Notes: generated from the letters alone by a model not told the origin. Numbered from the stretch's first letter, positions 34,358-43,392 are shown. The stretch is 64,000 nt of DNA from Clostridiales bacterium (GCA_019420275.1 JAHZHN010000003.1:197467-261466); one strand, 5' to 3'. Translations and numbers: made by a program.

Positions 34358-35653
34358 ATGAGGATTTTAAAAGTAAATGAAGATTCCATCGAAAATATTT
34401 TATCCGACTTATTAAAACGAAGTCCAAATAATTATGATGGATATCAGGGAACAGTTGATGAAATTATTGCCAACGTAAAAGCGAATGGTGATCAGGCGGT
34501 TTTTGATTACACCAAGAGGTTTGACGGGGCAGAAATTACAAAAGAAAATATTCTGGTGACAGAAGAAGAAATCAAAGAGGCTTATGAGCAGGTGGATGAC
34601 CAGCTGATTGAAGTTATTCGTAAAGCGATTAAAAATATCAGAGAGTTTCATGAGAAACAGGTGCAAAACAGTTGGTTCGAAACAAGAGAAGATGGCGTGA
34701 TGCTGGGACAGAAAGTAATGCCGATGGAAAGCTGCGGAGTCTATGTGCCGGGCGGCAAAGCGGTGTATCCGTCTTCTGTTTTAATGAATATTGTGCCGGC
34801 TCATGTGGCAGGTGTAAAAAATATTATTATGACTACCCCTCCTGGAAAAGATGGAAAAGTAACAGCTAATACACTGGTTGCAGCAAAAGAAGCCGGAGCT
34901 GGAGCAATCTATAAAGTTGGAGGTGCGCAGGCAATTGCGGCCCTTGCCTTTGGGACAGAGTCGATTCCAAAAGTGGACAAGATTGTAGGTCCTGGAAATA
35001 TTTTTGTTGCCCTTGCAAAGAAATCTGTATATGGAAATGTCAGCATTGATTCCATCGCAGGGCCAAGCGAGATTTTGGTTCTTGCGGATGAAACAGCTAA
35101 TCCGAGATATGTTGCAGCTGACCTTTTATCTCAGGCAGAGCATGATGAGATGGCCAGCGCAATCCTTGTTACAACCAGTGAAGAGCTGGCACAGAAAGTT
35201 TCCAAAGAAGTAGACGGATTCTTAAATCAGCTTTCCAGAAAAGAAATTATGGAGAAATCTCTGGAATCTTTCGGATATATTTTGATTGCGAAAGATATCA
35301 AAGAAGCCATACATGTGGCCAATTCTATTGCGTCAGAACATTTGGAAATTATGACAGCCAATCCGTTTGATGTTATGACCAGAATTAAGAACGCAGGGGC
35401 TATCTTTATCGGTGCTTACAGCTGCGAACCGCTCGGGGATTATTTTGCAGGACCGAACCATGTGCTTCCGACCAATGGAACTGCGAAATTCTTCTCACCA
35501 CTGAGTGTTGATGATTTTATCAAGAAATCAAGTGTTGTATATTATTCAAGAGAAGCACTGGAGCCGGTACACAAAGATATTGAATTCTTCGCAAAACAGG
35601 AAGAGCTGACAGCTCATGCCAATTCTATGAGAGTACGTTTTGAAGAAGAGTAG
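34358..35653 (+). CDS. hisD: Histidinol dehydrogenase
   Basis: 431 residues. Catalyses the last two steps of the pathway, histidinol to histidine with two NAD. Conserved segments include CGVYVPGGKAVYPSSVLMN, KIVGPGNIFVALAKK, IAGPSEILVLAD, LLSQAEHDE (zinc and catalytic region), ASEHLEIM and LGDYFAGPNHVLPTNGTA. The length is normal. It begins 11 bp after hisG and ends 13 bp before hisB. Confidence 0.96.
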   Translation: MRILKVNEDSIENILSDLLKRSPNNYDGYQGTVDEIIANVKANGDQAVFDYTKRFDGAEITKENILVTEEEIKEAYEQVDDQLIEVIRKAIKNIREFHEKQVQNSWFETREDGVMLGQKVMPMESCGVYVPGGKAVYPSSVLMNIVPAHVAGVKNIIMTTPPGKDGKVTANTLVAAKEAGAGAIYKVGGAQAIAALAFGTESIPKVDKIVGPGNIFVALAKKSVYGNVSIDSIAGPSEILVLADETANPRYVAADLLSQAEHDEMASAILVTTSEELAQKVSKEVDGFLNQLSRKEIMEKSLESFGYILIAKDIKEAIHVANSIASEHLEIMTANPFDVMTRIKNAGAIFIGAYSCEPLGDYFAGPNHVLPTNGTAKFFSPLSVDDFIKKSSVVYYSREALEPVHKDIEFFAKQEELTAHANSMRVRFEEE

Positions 35654-35666
35654 AAAGGACAGAAAG

Positions 35667-36254
35667 ATGAGCAGAAGTGCGTTTGTAGAAAGAAATACCA
35701 GTGAGACAAAGATTAAATTATCTTTGAATTTAGATGGGAGCGGAAAAGCCAAAATCCATACAGGGATTGGTTTTTTCGATCATATGCTGAACAGCTTTGC
35801 CAGACATGGATTTTTTGATCTGGAAGTAGAAGTAGAAGGTGATCTTTGGGTTGACTGCCATCATACGATTGAAGATGTGGGCATTGTCCTGGGAGAAGCA
35901 ATCAAAGAGGCAGTTGGAGATAAGAAGGGAATTCGCAGATATGGCTCTTTTATACTGCCAATGGATGAAACCCTGATGGTATGTGCCATTGACTTGTCCG
36001 GAAGGCCGTATTTTGTTATGGACTGCGATTTTACGATGGATCGTGTGGGAGAATTTGATACAGAAATGGTGAAAGAATTCTTCTATGCCATTTCCTACAG
36101 CAGTGCAATGAACCTTCATTTAAAGAAAATCCATGGAGAGAATAACCATCATATCATAGAGGCCGCGTTCAAAGCTTTTGCTAAGGCACTGGATGAGGCT
36201 GTGGGAATGGATCCGAGAATTACAGACGTACTGTCTACGAAAGGAGCATTATAA
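35667..36254 (+). CDS. hisB: Imidazoleglycerol-phosphate dehydratase
   Basis: 195 residues, monofunctional form without the histidinol-phosphatase domain of enteric HisB. Metal-binding motifs are GFFDHMLNSFARHG, DCHHTIEDVGI and ENNHHIIEAAFKAF; substrate residues lie in DETLMVCAIDLSGRP. The frame is open upstream into hisD, but AAAGGAC sits before the ATG at 35667 and gives the standard N-terminus SRSAFVERNTSETKI. It is immediately followed (0 bp) by the HisIE fusion gene. Confidence 0.95.
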   Translation: MSRSAFVERNTSETKIKLSLNLDGSGKAKIHTGIGFFDHMLNSFARHGFFDLEVEVEGDLWVDCHHTIEDVGIVLGEAIKEAVGDKKGIRRYGSFILPMDETLMVCAIDLSGRPYFVMDCDFTMDRVGEFDTEMVKEFFYAISYSSAMNLHLKKIHGENNHHIIEAAFKAFAKALDEAVGMDPRITDVLSTKGAL

Positions 36255-37490
36255 ATGAGCAAGATTACTTTGATTCCTTGTGTGGATGCAAAGAATCCAG
36301 TGGAATCCGCAAGACAATACAATCACACAGGAGCAGATGCAGTTGCATATTATGAAGAGAAAGCTTCAATTGAAAAGATCAAAGAAATAAAAGAAGTGAT
36401 CGATGTGCCGCTGTATGTGGGCGGCGGGATCACAGATCTGGAAGATGTAAAAAAAGTATTATACGCAGGTGCGGATAAAGTGTGCCTGGGAGCAGCCGTT
36501 CTGGAAGATAAAGATATTGTAAAAAAAGCATCCGACCGATTTGGAAAAGATCAGGTGATTGTTTCCATGAATCTGGATGAACTGGAGAATCCAGGAGCAT
36601 TTGCCAAAGAAATGAAGAGACTGGGAGCGGGAGAACTGCTTCTTTTGGCTTCAAATGGGTATGATAAGAATATAAAAGCGATAGAATCTGTAAAAGAACA
36701 GGCAGAACTTCCTGTGATCATCAGTGTTGTTTCTCTGGAAGACATAAAAAAAGAGACTGCAGCTACAAAGCCAGAAGCGGTAGCAATTCATGATGCTGGA
36801 GCTTTTTCTGTCCTGGAATGGAAAAAAGATCTGAAAAAGAACGGACTGGAACCTTGGCTGGCAGAAAGCCCAATTCCTTTTGAAGAATTTAAATTGAACA
36901 GTGACGGTATGCTGACGGTAGTAACTCAAGATTATAAGACGAATGAAGTTCTTATGGTTGCTTATATGACAAAAGAAGCCTATGAGCAGACCGTGGAAAC
37001 CGGTATTATGACCTATTACAGCAGAAGCCGTCAGGAACTGTGGGTGAAAGGAGATACATCCGGACATTATCAGTATGTAAAATCATTGACCATCGACTGT
37101 GACAAGGATACACTCCTTGCAAAAGTACGCCAGGTAGGAAATGCGTGTCATACAGGACATTATTCCTGCTTCTTTACGGATCTTGTGAAGAAAGAGTATA
37201 AAGAAGATAATCCGATGCATGTGTTTGAGGATGTTTATGATGTGATTATGGATCGCAAGATGCACCCGAAAGAAGGATCTTATACGAATTATCTCTTTGA
37301 TAAGGGAATTGATAAGATTTTGAAAAAGGTCGGGGAAGAATGTACAGAGATTGTCATAGCGGCTAAAAACCCGGATCCGGAAGAGATGAAATATGAAATT
37401 TCAGATTTCCTTTATCATCTGATGGTTCTTATGGCCGAAAGAGGAATGACCTGGGATGAGATTACAGGAGAACTTATGGAAAGAAAGTAA
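36255..37490 (+). CDS. hisIE: HisF-like domain fused to HisI-HisE
   Basis: 411 residues in three parts. Residues about 1-200 form a HisA/HisF-like TIM barrel (LIPCVDAKN with D11, YVGGGITDLEDVKKVL phosphate site). Residues about 210-310 are phosphoribosyl-AMP cyclohydrolase with zinc motifs DCDKDTLL and CHTGHYSCF. Residues about 325-411 are phosphoribosyl-ATP pyrophosphatase (KVGEECTEIVIAAKN). The barrel looks degenerate: the second catalytic Asp of HisF (D130 region) reads VSMNLD, and the second phosphate-site glycines are replaced (PVIISVVS). The HisI and HisE parts seem intact. No separate hisA, hisF, hisH or hisC is in the window. Confidence 0.88.
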   Translation: MSKITLIPCVDAKNPVESARQYNHTGADAVAYYEEKASIEKIKEIKEVIDVPLYVGGGITDLEDVKKVLYAGADKVCLGAAVLEDKDIVKKASDRFGKDQVIVSMNLDELENPGAFAKEMKRLGAGELLLLASNGYDKNIKAIESVKEQAELPVIISVVSLEDIKKETAATKPEAVAIHDAGAFSVLEWKKDLKKNGLEPWLAESPIPFEEFKLNSDGMLTVVTQDYKTNEVLMVAYMTKEAYEQTVETGIMTYYSRSRQELWVKGDTSGHYQYVKSLTIDCDKDTLLAKVRQVGNACHTGHYSCFFTDLVKKEYKEDNPMHVFEDVYDVIMDRKMHPKEGSYTNYLFDKGIDKILKKVGEECTEIVIAAKNPDPEEMKYEISDFLYHLMVLMAERGMTWDEITGELMERK

Positions 37491-37519
37491 TTGAGTTTCT
37501 ATCGCTGATTTGATATAAT
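37491..37519 (+). promoter_or_regulatory. Sigma-A promoter for the small membrane peptide
   Basis: TTGAGT (37491-37496) and TATAAT (37514-37519), 17 bp apart. It begins at the first base after the hisIE stop codon and would give a leader of about 22 nt before the small gene. Confidence 0.75.
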
Positions 37520-37548
37520 CGGTTCTATAAGACAAGGAGGCGTGTAAT

Positions 37549-37671
37549 ATGACGGCATTTATATCAGAATTAGTGTCATATGCAGTCAAATTTATTTTTC
37601 TTTTTGCGGTATCAGTAGGCGGTGTGCTTACAGGGAGAAAACTTTCCATAAAGAAGAAAAATAAAAAATAG
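37549..37671 (+). CDS. 40-residue single-span membrane peptide
   Basis: MTAFISELVSYAVKFIFLFA starts the peptide; one membrane helix covers roughly residues 10-30 and the tail is very basic (KKKNKK). An AAGGAGG site lies 9 nt before the ATG, and a near-consensus promoter lies just upstream, so expression is likely although the gene is short. It is followed by a long hairpin and then alaS. Similar short peptides seem to occur in related clostridia, but I know of no tested function. Confidence 0.65.
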   Translation: MTAFISELVSYAVKFIFLFAVSVGGVLTGRKLSIKKKNKK

Positions 37672-37697
37672 CCGAGACAATGCATAAGAAGACCTTC

Positions 37698-37734
37698 TTT
37701 ACAAGACAGGAGATATCATTTCCTGTCTTGTAAA
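37698..37734. other. Perfect 14-bp hairpin without T tract, before alaS
   Basis: TTTACAAGACAGGA pairs perfectly with 37721-37734 around a 9-nt loop. Neither strand has a T run after it, so it is a poor classical terminator. It may protect an mRNA end or act as a weak terminator of the small gene. No T-box features (AGUA bulge, TGGNACCGCG) are seen in the alaS leader. Confidence 0.5.
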
Positions 37735-37793
37735 ACGAGGAGGTTTTCTTTTGGGTTATAGAAGAATCGATCATACATTAGGAGGATGAAAAA

Positions 37794-40433
37794 TTGAAGG
37801 CATACGGAGTCAACGAACTCAGGAGAATGTATCTTGAGTTTTTCGAAAGCAAAGGACATCTGGCATTAAAGAGTTTTTCTCTTGTGCCAAAGAATGACAA
37901 CAGCCTGCTGTTGATCAACGCAGGAATGGCACCATTGAAGCCATATTTTACGGGACAGGAAGTTCCGCCTAGAAGCAGGGTGACAACTTGTCAGAAATGT
38001 ATCCGTACAGGAGATATTGACAATGTTGGAAAGACAGCCCGCCATGGAACATTTTTTGAGATGCTCGGAAACTTCTCTTTTGGAGATTACTTTAAGCATG
38101 AAGCCATCGCATGGTCATGGGAATTTTTGACAGAAGTCGTAGGACTGGATCCAGAACGTCTCTATCCGTCTGTTTATCTGGATGATGACGAAGCATTTGA
38201 AATCTGGGAAAAAGAGATTGGCATTGCCCCGGAACGAATTTTCCGTTTTGGAAAAGAAGATAATTTCTGGGAGCACGGTGCAGGGCCTTGCGGACCATGC
38301 TCTGAGATTTATTATGACAGAGGCGAGAAATATGGCTGCGGCAAACCGGATTGTACGGTAGGCTGTGACTGTGACCGTTATATGGAAGTATGGAATAATG
38401 TATTTACTCAGTTTGAAAATGATGGACACGGAAACTATACAGAATTAGAGAACAAAAACATTGATACGGGAATGGGACTGGAACGTCTGGCGGTCGTTGT
38501 ACAGGATGTAGATTCTATTTTCGATGTAGATACGATTAAGGCAATTCGTGATAAGATCTGCGAAGTGGCAGGAGTCTCCTATGGAGAAGATTACGATACC
38601 GATGTTTCTGTCCGTGTTATCACAGACCATATGAGATCTGCTACCTTTATGCTGTCAGACGGAATCATGCCGTCCAATGAAGGCAGAGGATATGTGCTTC
38701 GCCGTTTAATCCGCCGTGCAGCAAGACACGGAAGGCTTCTTGGAATCAATCATCTGTTTTTGACAGAGATTAGCAAAGTTGTGATCCATGAGTCCAAGGA
38801 TGGATATCCGGAACTGGAAGAAAAACAGGAATTTATCTTTAATCATCTTGCACAGGAAGAAAAGCAGTTCAACAAAACAATTGATCAGGGACTGTCTATT
38901 TTGGCAGATATGGAAAAGGAGATGGCCCAAAAAGGTGTAAAAGAACTTCCGGGGAAAGATGCTTTCCGTCTGTATGACACCTATGGATTCCCTCTGGATC
39001 TGACGATTGAAATTCTAGATGAAAAAGGATTTACTGTAGATCAGGACGGATTTGAAAGAGAGATGGAACATCAGAGAGAGACTGCCCGCAAAGCCAGAAA
39101 GACAACGAACTATATGGGCGCGGACGCTACAGTTTATGAACAGCTGGATCCGGCTATGACATCAGAATTTTTAGGTTATGATACTCTGACCTGTGATGGG
39201 GTGATCACTGCCATGACTACAGATACAGAAGTAGTCAGCGAACTTTCCAAAGGAATGCAGGGAACGATCGTTGCGGATCAGACGACATTCTATGCAACCA
39301 GCGGAGGACAGGAAGCAGATAAAGGTGTAATTTTGAGTGATAATGCATCTTTTGAAGTAGAAGATGTAATCAAATTGTCCGGCGGCAAGATCGGACATGT
39401 GGGACATGTGGTTGAAGGTACCTTCCATTTGGGAAATCAGGCAGTTTTTCAGGTGAATGAGAAGAACCGCAGACAGGCTCAGAAAAACCACAGTGCGACA
39501 CATTTACTGCAAAAAGCATTAAGAGAAGTTCTTGGAACTCATGTAGAACAGGCAGGTTCTTTGAACAACGCCCAGCATCTTCGTTTTGACTTTACACACT
39601 ACTCTCCGATGACAGAAGATGAAATCCGCAGAGTAGAAGAGATCGTAAACCGTGAGATCGCGGCAGATCTTCCGGTTACAACACAGATCATGTCCATTGA
39701 TGACGCGAAAAAGACTGGAGCCATGGCATTATTCGGAGAAAAATACGGCGATGAGGTAAGAGTCGTATCTATGGGCAATTTTTCAGTTGAGTTGTGTGGA
39801 GGAACCCATGTTAAGAATACGGGCACAATAACCGCATTTAAGATTTTGTCAGAGACAGGTGTAGCATCTGGTGTCCGCAGAATTGAAGCTGTAACGGATC
39901 AGGGAGTTTTCCAGTATTATCATCAGGTAGAGGAGGAACTGAAAGAAGCAGCGTCCATGTTAAAATCAACTCCGGCGGGAATGATGAAGAGAATTGAGAG
40001 TCTTTTGTCAGAGGTGAAGGCATTAAAGAGTGAAAATGAATCTTTAAAGAGCAAACTTGCCAAAGATGCGCTTGGGGATGTAATGGATGAAGTAACTGAA
40101 GTTGAAGGAATCAAACTCCTTGCTGCGGCAGTGGAAGATGTTGATATGAACGGACTCCGTGAATTAGGAGATGATCTGAAGGCAAAACTTGGCGAGGGAG
40201 TCATTGTGCTGGCTTCTTCCAAAGGAGGAAAAGTATTCCTTGTTGCTATGGTGACAGATGAAGCCCAGAAAGCAGGAGCTCATGCAGGAAATTTGTTGAA
40301 AGAGATTGCTGGATGTGTCGGCGGAGGCGGAGGAGGCCGCCCAAATATGGCACAGGCAGGAGGAAAAAATCCGGATGGAATTCCGGAAGCGGTAAATAAA
40401 GCAAAAGAAGTTTTGAAAAATCAAATTTCTTAG
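37794..40433 (+). CDS. alaS: Alanyl-tRNA synthetase
   Basis: 879 residues, full length. Charges tRNA-Ala. The class II core has RMYLEFFESKGH, KCIRTGDIDNVG and NTGMGLERL-type motifs (DTGMGLERLA). The editing domain shows HSATH and CGGTHVKNTG, and the C-terminal domain ends with GCVGGGGGGRPNMAQAGGK. It uses a TTG start: GGAGG at 37781-37785 is 8 nt upstream, and the ATG at 37786 runs into a stop after two codons. That blocked ATG next to the ribosome site is unusual. Confidence 0.96.
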   Translation: MKAYGVNELRRMYLEFFESKGHLALKSFSLVPKNDNSLLLINAGMAPLKPYFTGQEVPPRSRVTTCQKCIRTGDIDNVGKTARHGTFFEMLGNFSFGDYFKHEAIAWSWEFLTEVVGLDPERLYPSVYLDDDEAFEIWEKEIGIAPERIFRFGKEDNFWEHGAGPCGPCSEIYYDRGEKYGCGKPDCTVGCDCDRYMEVWNNVFTQFENDGHGNYTELENKNIDTGMGLERLAVVVQDVDSIFDVDTIKAIRDKICEVAGVSYGEDYDTDVSVRVITDHMRSATFMLSDGIMPSNEGRGYVLRRLIRRAARHGRLLGINHLFLTEISKVVIHESKDGYPELEEKQEFIFNHLAQEEKQFNKTIDQGLSILADMEKEMAQKGVKELPGKDAFRLYDTYGFPLDLTIEILDEKGFTVDQDGFEREMEHQRETARKARKTTNYMGADATVYEQLDPAMTSEFLGYDTLTCDGVITAMTTDTEVVSELSKGMQGTIVADQTTFYATSGGQEADKGVILSDNASFEVEDVIKLSGGKIGHVGHVVEGTFHLGNQAVFQVNEKNRRQAQKNHSATHLLQKALREVLGTHVEQAGSLNNAQHLRFDFTHYSPMTEDEIRRVEEIVNREIAADLPVTTQIMSIDDAKKTGAMALFGEKYGDEVRVVSMGNFSVELCGGTHVKNTGTITAFKILSETGVASGVRRIEAVTDQGVFQYYHQVEEELKEAASMLKSTPAGMMKRIESLLSEVKALKSENESLKSKLAKDALGDVMDEVTEVEGIKLLAAAVEDVDMNGLRELGDDLKAKLGEGVIVLASSKGGKVFLVAMVTDEAQKAGAHAGNLLKEIAGCVGGGGGGRPNMAQAGGKNPDGIPEAVNKAKEVLKNQIS

Positions 40434-40461
40434 TTGACGAAACGCAAAAATATGGTATAAT
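40434..40461 (+). promoter_or_regulatory. Promoter of rpsU
   Basis: TTGACG (40434-40439) and TATAAT (40456-40461) with a 16-bp spacer, starting at the first base after the alaS stop. The 76-nt leader holds a GTGCAG/CTGCAC pairing and a CAGTC/GACTG pairing that could fold over the GGGGAGG site. Confidence 0.8.
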
Positions 40462-40537
40462 AATCTAGTGCAGTAAATTAATACCCAAACAGTCCTCTGC
40501 ACGAGTATGAGACTGGAGGGGAGGTCAGGAATTAAGA

Positions 40538-40714
40538 ATGTCTAACGTAATCGTTAAAGAAAATGAATCTTTAGATAGCGCTCTTCGCAGATTTAAGAGA
40601 AATTGTGCAAAAGCTGGAATTCAGCAGGAAATCCGCAAGAGAGAGCATTACGAAAAGCCAAGTGTAAGACGCAAGAAGAAGTCTGAAGCTGCTCGTAAAA
40701 GAAAATCAAAATAA
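40538..40714 (+). CDS. rpsU: 30S ribosomal protein bS21
   Basis: 58 residues, beginning MSNVIVKENESLDSALRRFK and ending in a very basic tail (RRKKKSEAARKRKSK), typical of bS21, which joins the 30S subunit near the anti-Shine-Dalgarno region. GGGGAGG lies upstream, somewhat far from the ATG. It has its own promoter and terminator. In Firmicutes it normally lies near yqeY or sporulation genes, as here before yqfC. Confidence 0.95.
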   Translation: MSNVIVKENESLDSALRRFKRNCAKAGIQQEIRKREHYEKPSVRRKKKSEAARKRKSK

Positions 40715-40722
40715 TCATGTGG

Positions 40723-40760
40723 AGCATCCTACGCCGTTATTGGCATAGGATGCTTTTTTT
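40723..40760 (+). terminator. Rho-independent terminator of rpsU
   Basis: A 13-bp stem (40723-40735 with 40742-40754, one G-U pair, core GCATCCTA), 6-nt loop and seven T. Confidence 0.93.
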
Positions 40761-40801
40761 CTGCATATATTAAACCAAATGCCGCCGGGAGAAATTTCGA
40801 T

Positions 40802-41068
40802 ATGAAAAGAAAGCCAAAAGAAGCGATAGCAAGAGGTCTTTCACTTCCGCGGGATGTGATTTTTGGGGATTTTATCATCACATTAACGGGAAATCAGGAA
40901 GTGCTCGTGGAAAATTACAAAGGTATTTTGTCTTATGATGATAATCAAATCTGCGTCCAGGGAAACCGCGTAATGCTGAAAATCTGCGGGCGAAGGCTTG
41001 CCATTGCCTATTATTCCCAGGAAGCCATGAAAGTGACGGGAAAGATTGAGCGGCTTGAATATATGTAA
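40802..41068 (+). CDS. yqfC: Sporulation protein YqfC
   Basis: 88 residues. The N-terminus is basic (KRKPKEAIARGLSLPRDVIF), followed by a beta-rich YabP/YqfC-type domain (ITLTGNQEVLVENYKGILSY, RLAIAYYSQEAMKVTGKIE). YqfC and YqfD are produced in the mother cell under sigma-E and are needed for proper engulfment-stage sporulation. It lies 11 bp upstream of yqfD. I could not point to a clear sigma-E promoter. The ribosome site GGGAGAAA is close to the ATG. Confidence 0.85.
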   Translation: MKRKPKEAIARGLSLPRDVIFGDFIITLTGNQEVLVENYKGILSYDDNQICVQGNRVMLKICGRRLAIAYYSQEAMKVTGKIERLEYM

Positions 41069-41079
41069 AGGAGTAAAAA

Positions 41080-42315
41080 TTGGTAAAGATTTTTCATTTT
41101 ATTTTTGGGCGTTTGTTTTTTCAGATTTCAGGACGGCATGTGGAACGATTTTTGAATTTATGTGCGAAACATCAGGTTATTCTCTGGAATCTGAAACCGA
41201 CTGATCAGGGATATTCATTTTACATACGCAAAAACGCATATAAGGAACTTCAGAGTCTGGCGTCAAAAACAAATGTAAATCTTCATCTGGATGGACAGTA
41301 TGGTCTGCCTTTCTTCCTTCAGCAGCATAGGAAGAGAAAGGCTTTTTTCTTTTCTGCCGGTCTGGCTCTTTTGGTTATTTTTATGTTAAGTCAGTTTTTG
41401 TGGGAAATCACGATTTCTGGCAGCGAGGTATATTCAGAAAGCGATATTATGAAATACGTTACCACTAATTTTTACCGTCCGGGAATGTGGAAAGGAAATG
41501 TGGATTGTGATCTTCTGGAAGAGCACTTAAGAGAAGATTATGATGAGATTGCCTGGGTGTCCTGTTCTCTGACAGGAACCAGGCTTCATGTAGAAATCAA
41601 GGAAACTTTGGATCGGAAAACGAAACAAAATCCGAAAACACCCTGTGATATCGTAGCTAATAAGACTGGGATTGTCACGGCTTTGTCTGTAAAGAGCGGA
41701 ACCCCTCTGGTTTCCGTAGGAGATCGTGTAAAAAAAGGCAGTACGTTGATTTCTGGTCTGATTTATTATTATAGTGATGATTTTCAGGTCACAGAGACGG
41801 ATAAGATTAAAGCAGATGGAGAAATTACCATGAAAACAGAAGAAAGCTATAAAGAAACCATTCCTATGGAATACTATGAGAAAGAATTCGGAAAAGAAAA
41901 GAGCCGGCTGAAAAGTATTTATGCGGGACCATGGGAATGGCAGATTCCGTCTGGAAAGGAAGAAGGGCATACCGATGTGATTGAAAAGAAATATCCTCTG
42001 AAAATCGGGAAATCATTGTATTTTCCTATAGGAATCTATATGAGGACTTACCGGTCATACCATGCTGTGAAAAAAACATATACAGACGACCAGGCACAAA
42101 AGAAATTGTCGGACCGGCTGCAGCGCTACATCAAAAAGAAAGAAAAGAAGGGAATCCGGATACTTCATAAGGAAATAAAATACAAAAAAAAGGGAAAAAC
42201 TTATACGGCGTCAGGAACAATTACCCAGGAAGAAAAGGTAGGGAAAATCAGAAACATTAAAGCACTTACCAAAGAACAGGAAGAAAAAATAGCGCCAACG
42301 ACAGCGGCCCCGTAG
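41080..42315 (+). CDS. yqfD: Sporulation protein YqfD
   Basis: 411 residues with a TTG start, placed 6 nt after an AAAGGAG site that overlaps the yqfC stop. A cytoplasmic N-terminal region (about 1-85) precedes one membrane helix (about 87-107), then a long extracytoplasmic region beginning ITISGSEVYSESDIMKY, as in YqfD/stage IV proteins. The C-terminus is Lys-rich, with a low-complexity Lys/Glu tail. It acts with YqfC at the forespore membranes; the mechanism is not known. Confidence 0.85.
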   Translation: MVKIFHFIFGRLFFQISGRHVERFLNLCAKHQVILWNLKPTDQGYSFYIRKNAYKELQSLASKTNVNLHLDGQYGLPFFLQQHRKRKAFFFSAGLALLVIFMLSQFLWEITISGSEVYSESDIMKYVTTNFYRPGMWKGNVDCDLLEEHLREDYDEIAWVSCSLTGTRLHVEIKETLDRKTKQNPKTPCDIVANKTGIVTALSVKSGTPLVSVGDRVKKGSTLISGLIYYYSDDFQVTETDKIKADGEITMKTEESYKETIPMEYYEKEFGKEKSRLKSIYAGPWEWQIPSGKEEGHTDVIEKKYPLKIGKSLYFPIGIYMRTYRSYHAVKKTYTDDQAQKKLSDRLQRYIKKKEKKGIRILHKEIKYKKKGKTYTASGTITQEEKVGKIRNIKALTKEQEEKIAPTTAAP

Positions 42316-42387
42316 GAAGGCTTGCTTTACAAAAAGAAGGGTGGATGTTAAAATAATGAGGAATACACAACAAAGGAGCAGCGGAAT

Positions 42388-43392
42388 ATGAACCCAGTAG
42401 AAATTGAAATGGACTTTCCTGCGGAACACGGAGGGAATGTCTTTGGACAATTTGATGCCTATATGAAGAAGATTGAACAGACGCTGCATGTCAGCCTGAT
42501 ATTAAGGGACGGAAGGTTAAAATTTATTGGACAGCAAAAGGCGGTGCAGCAGGCAGTATCTGTGATAGAAGAACTTTTAGAATTATCAAAAAGGGGCAAT
42601 ATAATTACAGAGCAGAATGTAAATTATACATTATCATTTTCAATGGATGACCAGCCGGCACACTTGATTGAATTGGATGAAGATGTTATCTGTCATACGG
42701 TCCAAGGCAAAGCAGTGAAGCCAAAAACGCTTGGTCAGAAAAAATATGCAGAAAAAATCCGGGATAAGATGATCACATTTGGCATCGGACCGGCAGGAAC
42801 TGGAAAGACATATCTTGCCATGGCGATGGCAATAACGGCCTTTAAAAATGATGAAGTCCAGAGAATCATCTTGACCAGGCCGGCCATTGAGGCGGGAGAA
42901 AAACTTGGATTCCTCCCAGGTGATCTCCAGAGCAAGGTGGATCCATACCTGCGTCCGTTGTATGATGCTTTATATGAGATCCTTGGAGCGGATGCGTTTA
43001 TGAAAAATATGGAAAAAGGACTGATTGAAGTAGCGCCTCTTGCCTATATGAGAGGGCGTACTTTGGATAATGCATATATCATATTAGATGAAGCACAGAA
43101 TACAACACCGGCGCAGATGAAGATGTTTTTGACAAGGATCGGATTTGGATCTAAGGCAGTCATTACTGGAGATCTGACACAAAAAGACCTCCCGTTTGAT
43201 AGTATTTCAGGACTTGAAGAAGCTCTGAGAGTACTTGAGAAAGTGAAAGATATTGGCATCTGCAGGCTGACTAACAAGGATGTCGTCCGTCATCCTCTCG
43301 TACAGCAGATTGTAGCGGCTTATGATAAATATGAAGCTTCCAAAAGCTCAGGAAAGGGAAAGAACGGGCGGAAAAGAACAAAAGACAGGTAG
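42388..43392 (+). CDS. PhoH-like ATPase (YbeZ/PhoL type)
   Basis: 334 residues. A KH-like N-terminal part (LILRDGRLKFIGQQKAVQQA) precedes the PhoH P-loop domain: Walker A GIGPAGTGKTYLA, Walker B YIILDEAQNTTP, and ITGDLTQKDLP. PhoH-like proteins are RNA-linked ATPases that partner YbeY, which follows after 3 bp. The order yqfC-yqfD-phoH-ybeY matches B. subtilis apart from the missing pgpH (yqfF) between phoH and ybeY. Confidence 0.92.
   Translation: MNPVEIEMDFPAEHGGNVFGQFDAYMKKIEQTLHVSLILRDGRLKFIGQQKAVQQAVSVIEELLELSKRGNIITEQNVNYTLSFSMDDQPAHLIELDEDVICHTVQGKAVKPKTLGQKKYAEKIRDKMITFGIGPAGTGKTYLAMAMAITAFKNDEVQRIILTRPAIEAGEKLGFLPGDLQSKVDPYLRPLYDALYEILGADAFMKNMEKGLIEVAPLAYMRGRTLDNAYIILDEAQNTTPAQMKMFLTRIGFGSKAVITGDLTQKDLPFDSISGLEEALRVLEKVKDIGICRLTNKDVVRHPLVQQIVAAYDKYEASKSSGKGKNGRKRTKDR

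Noticed and set aside
37672..37793. T-box riboswitch before alaS
   Set aside because: No specifier loop, AGUA bulge or T-box sequence, and no terminator with T tract.
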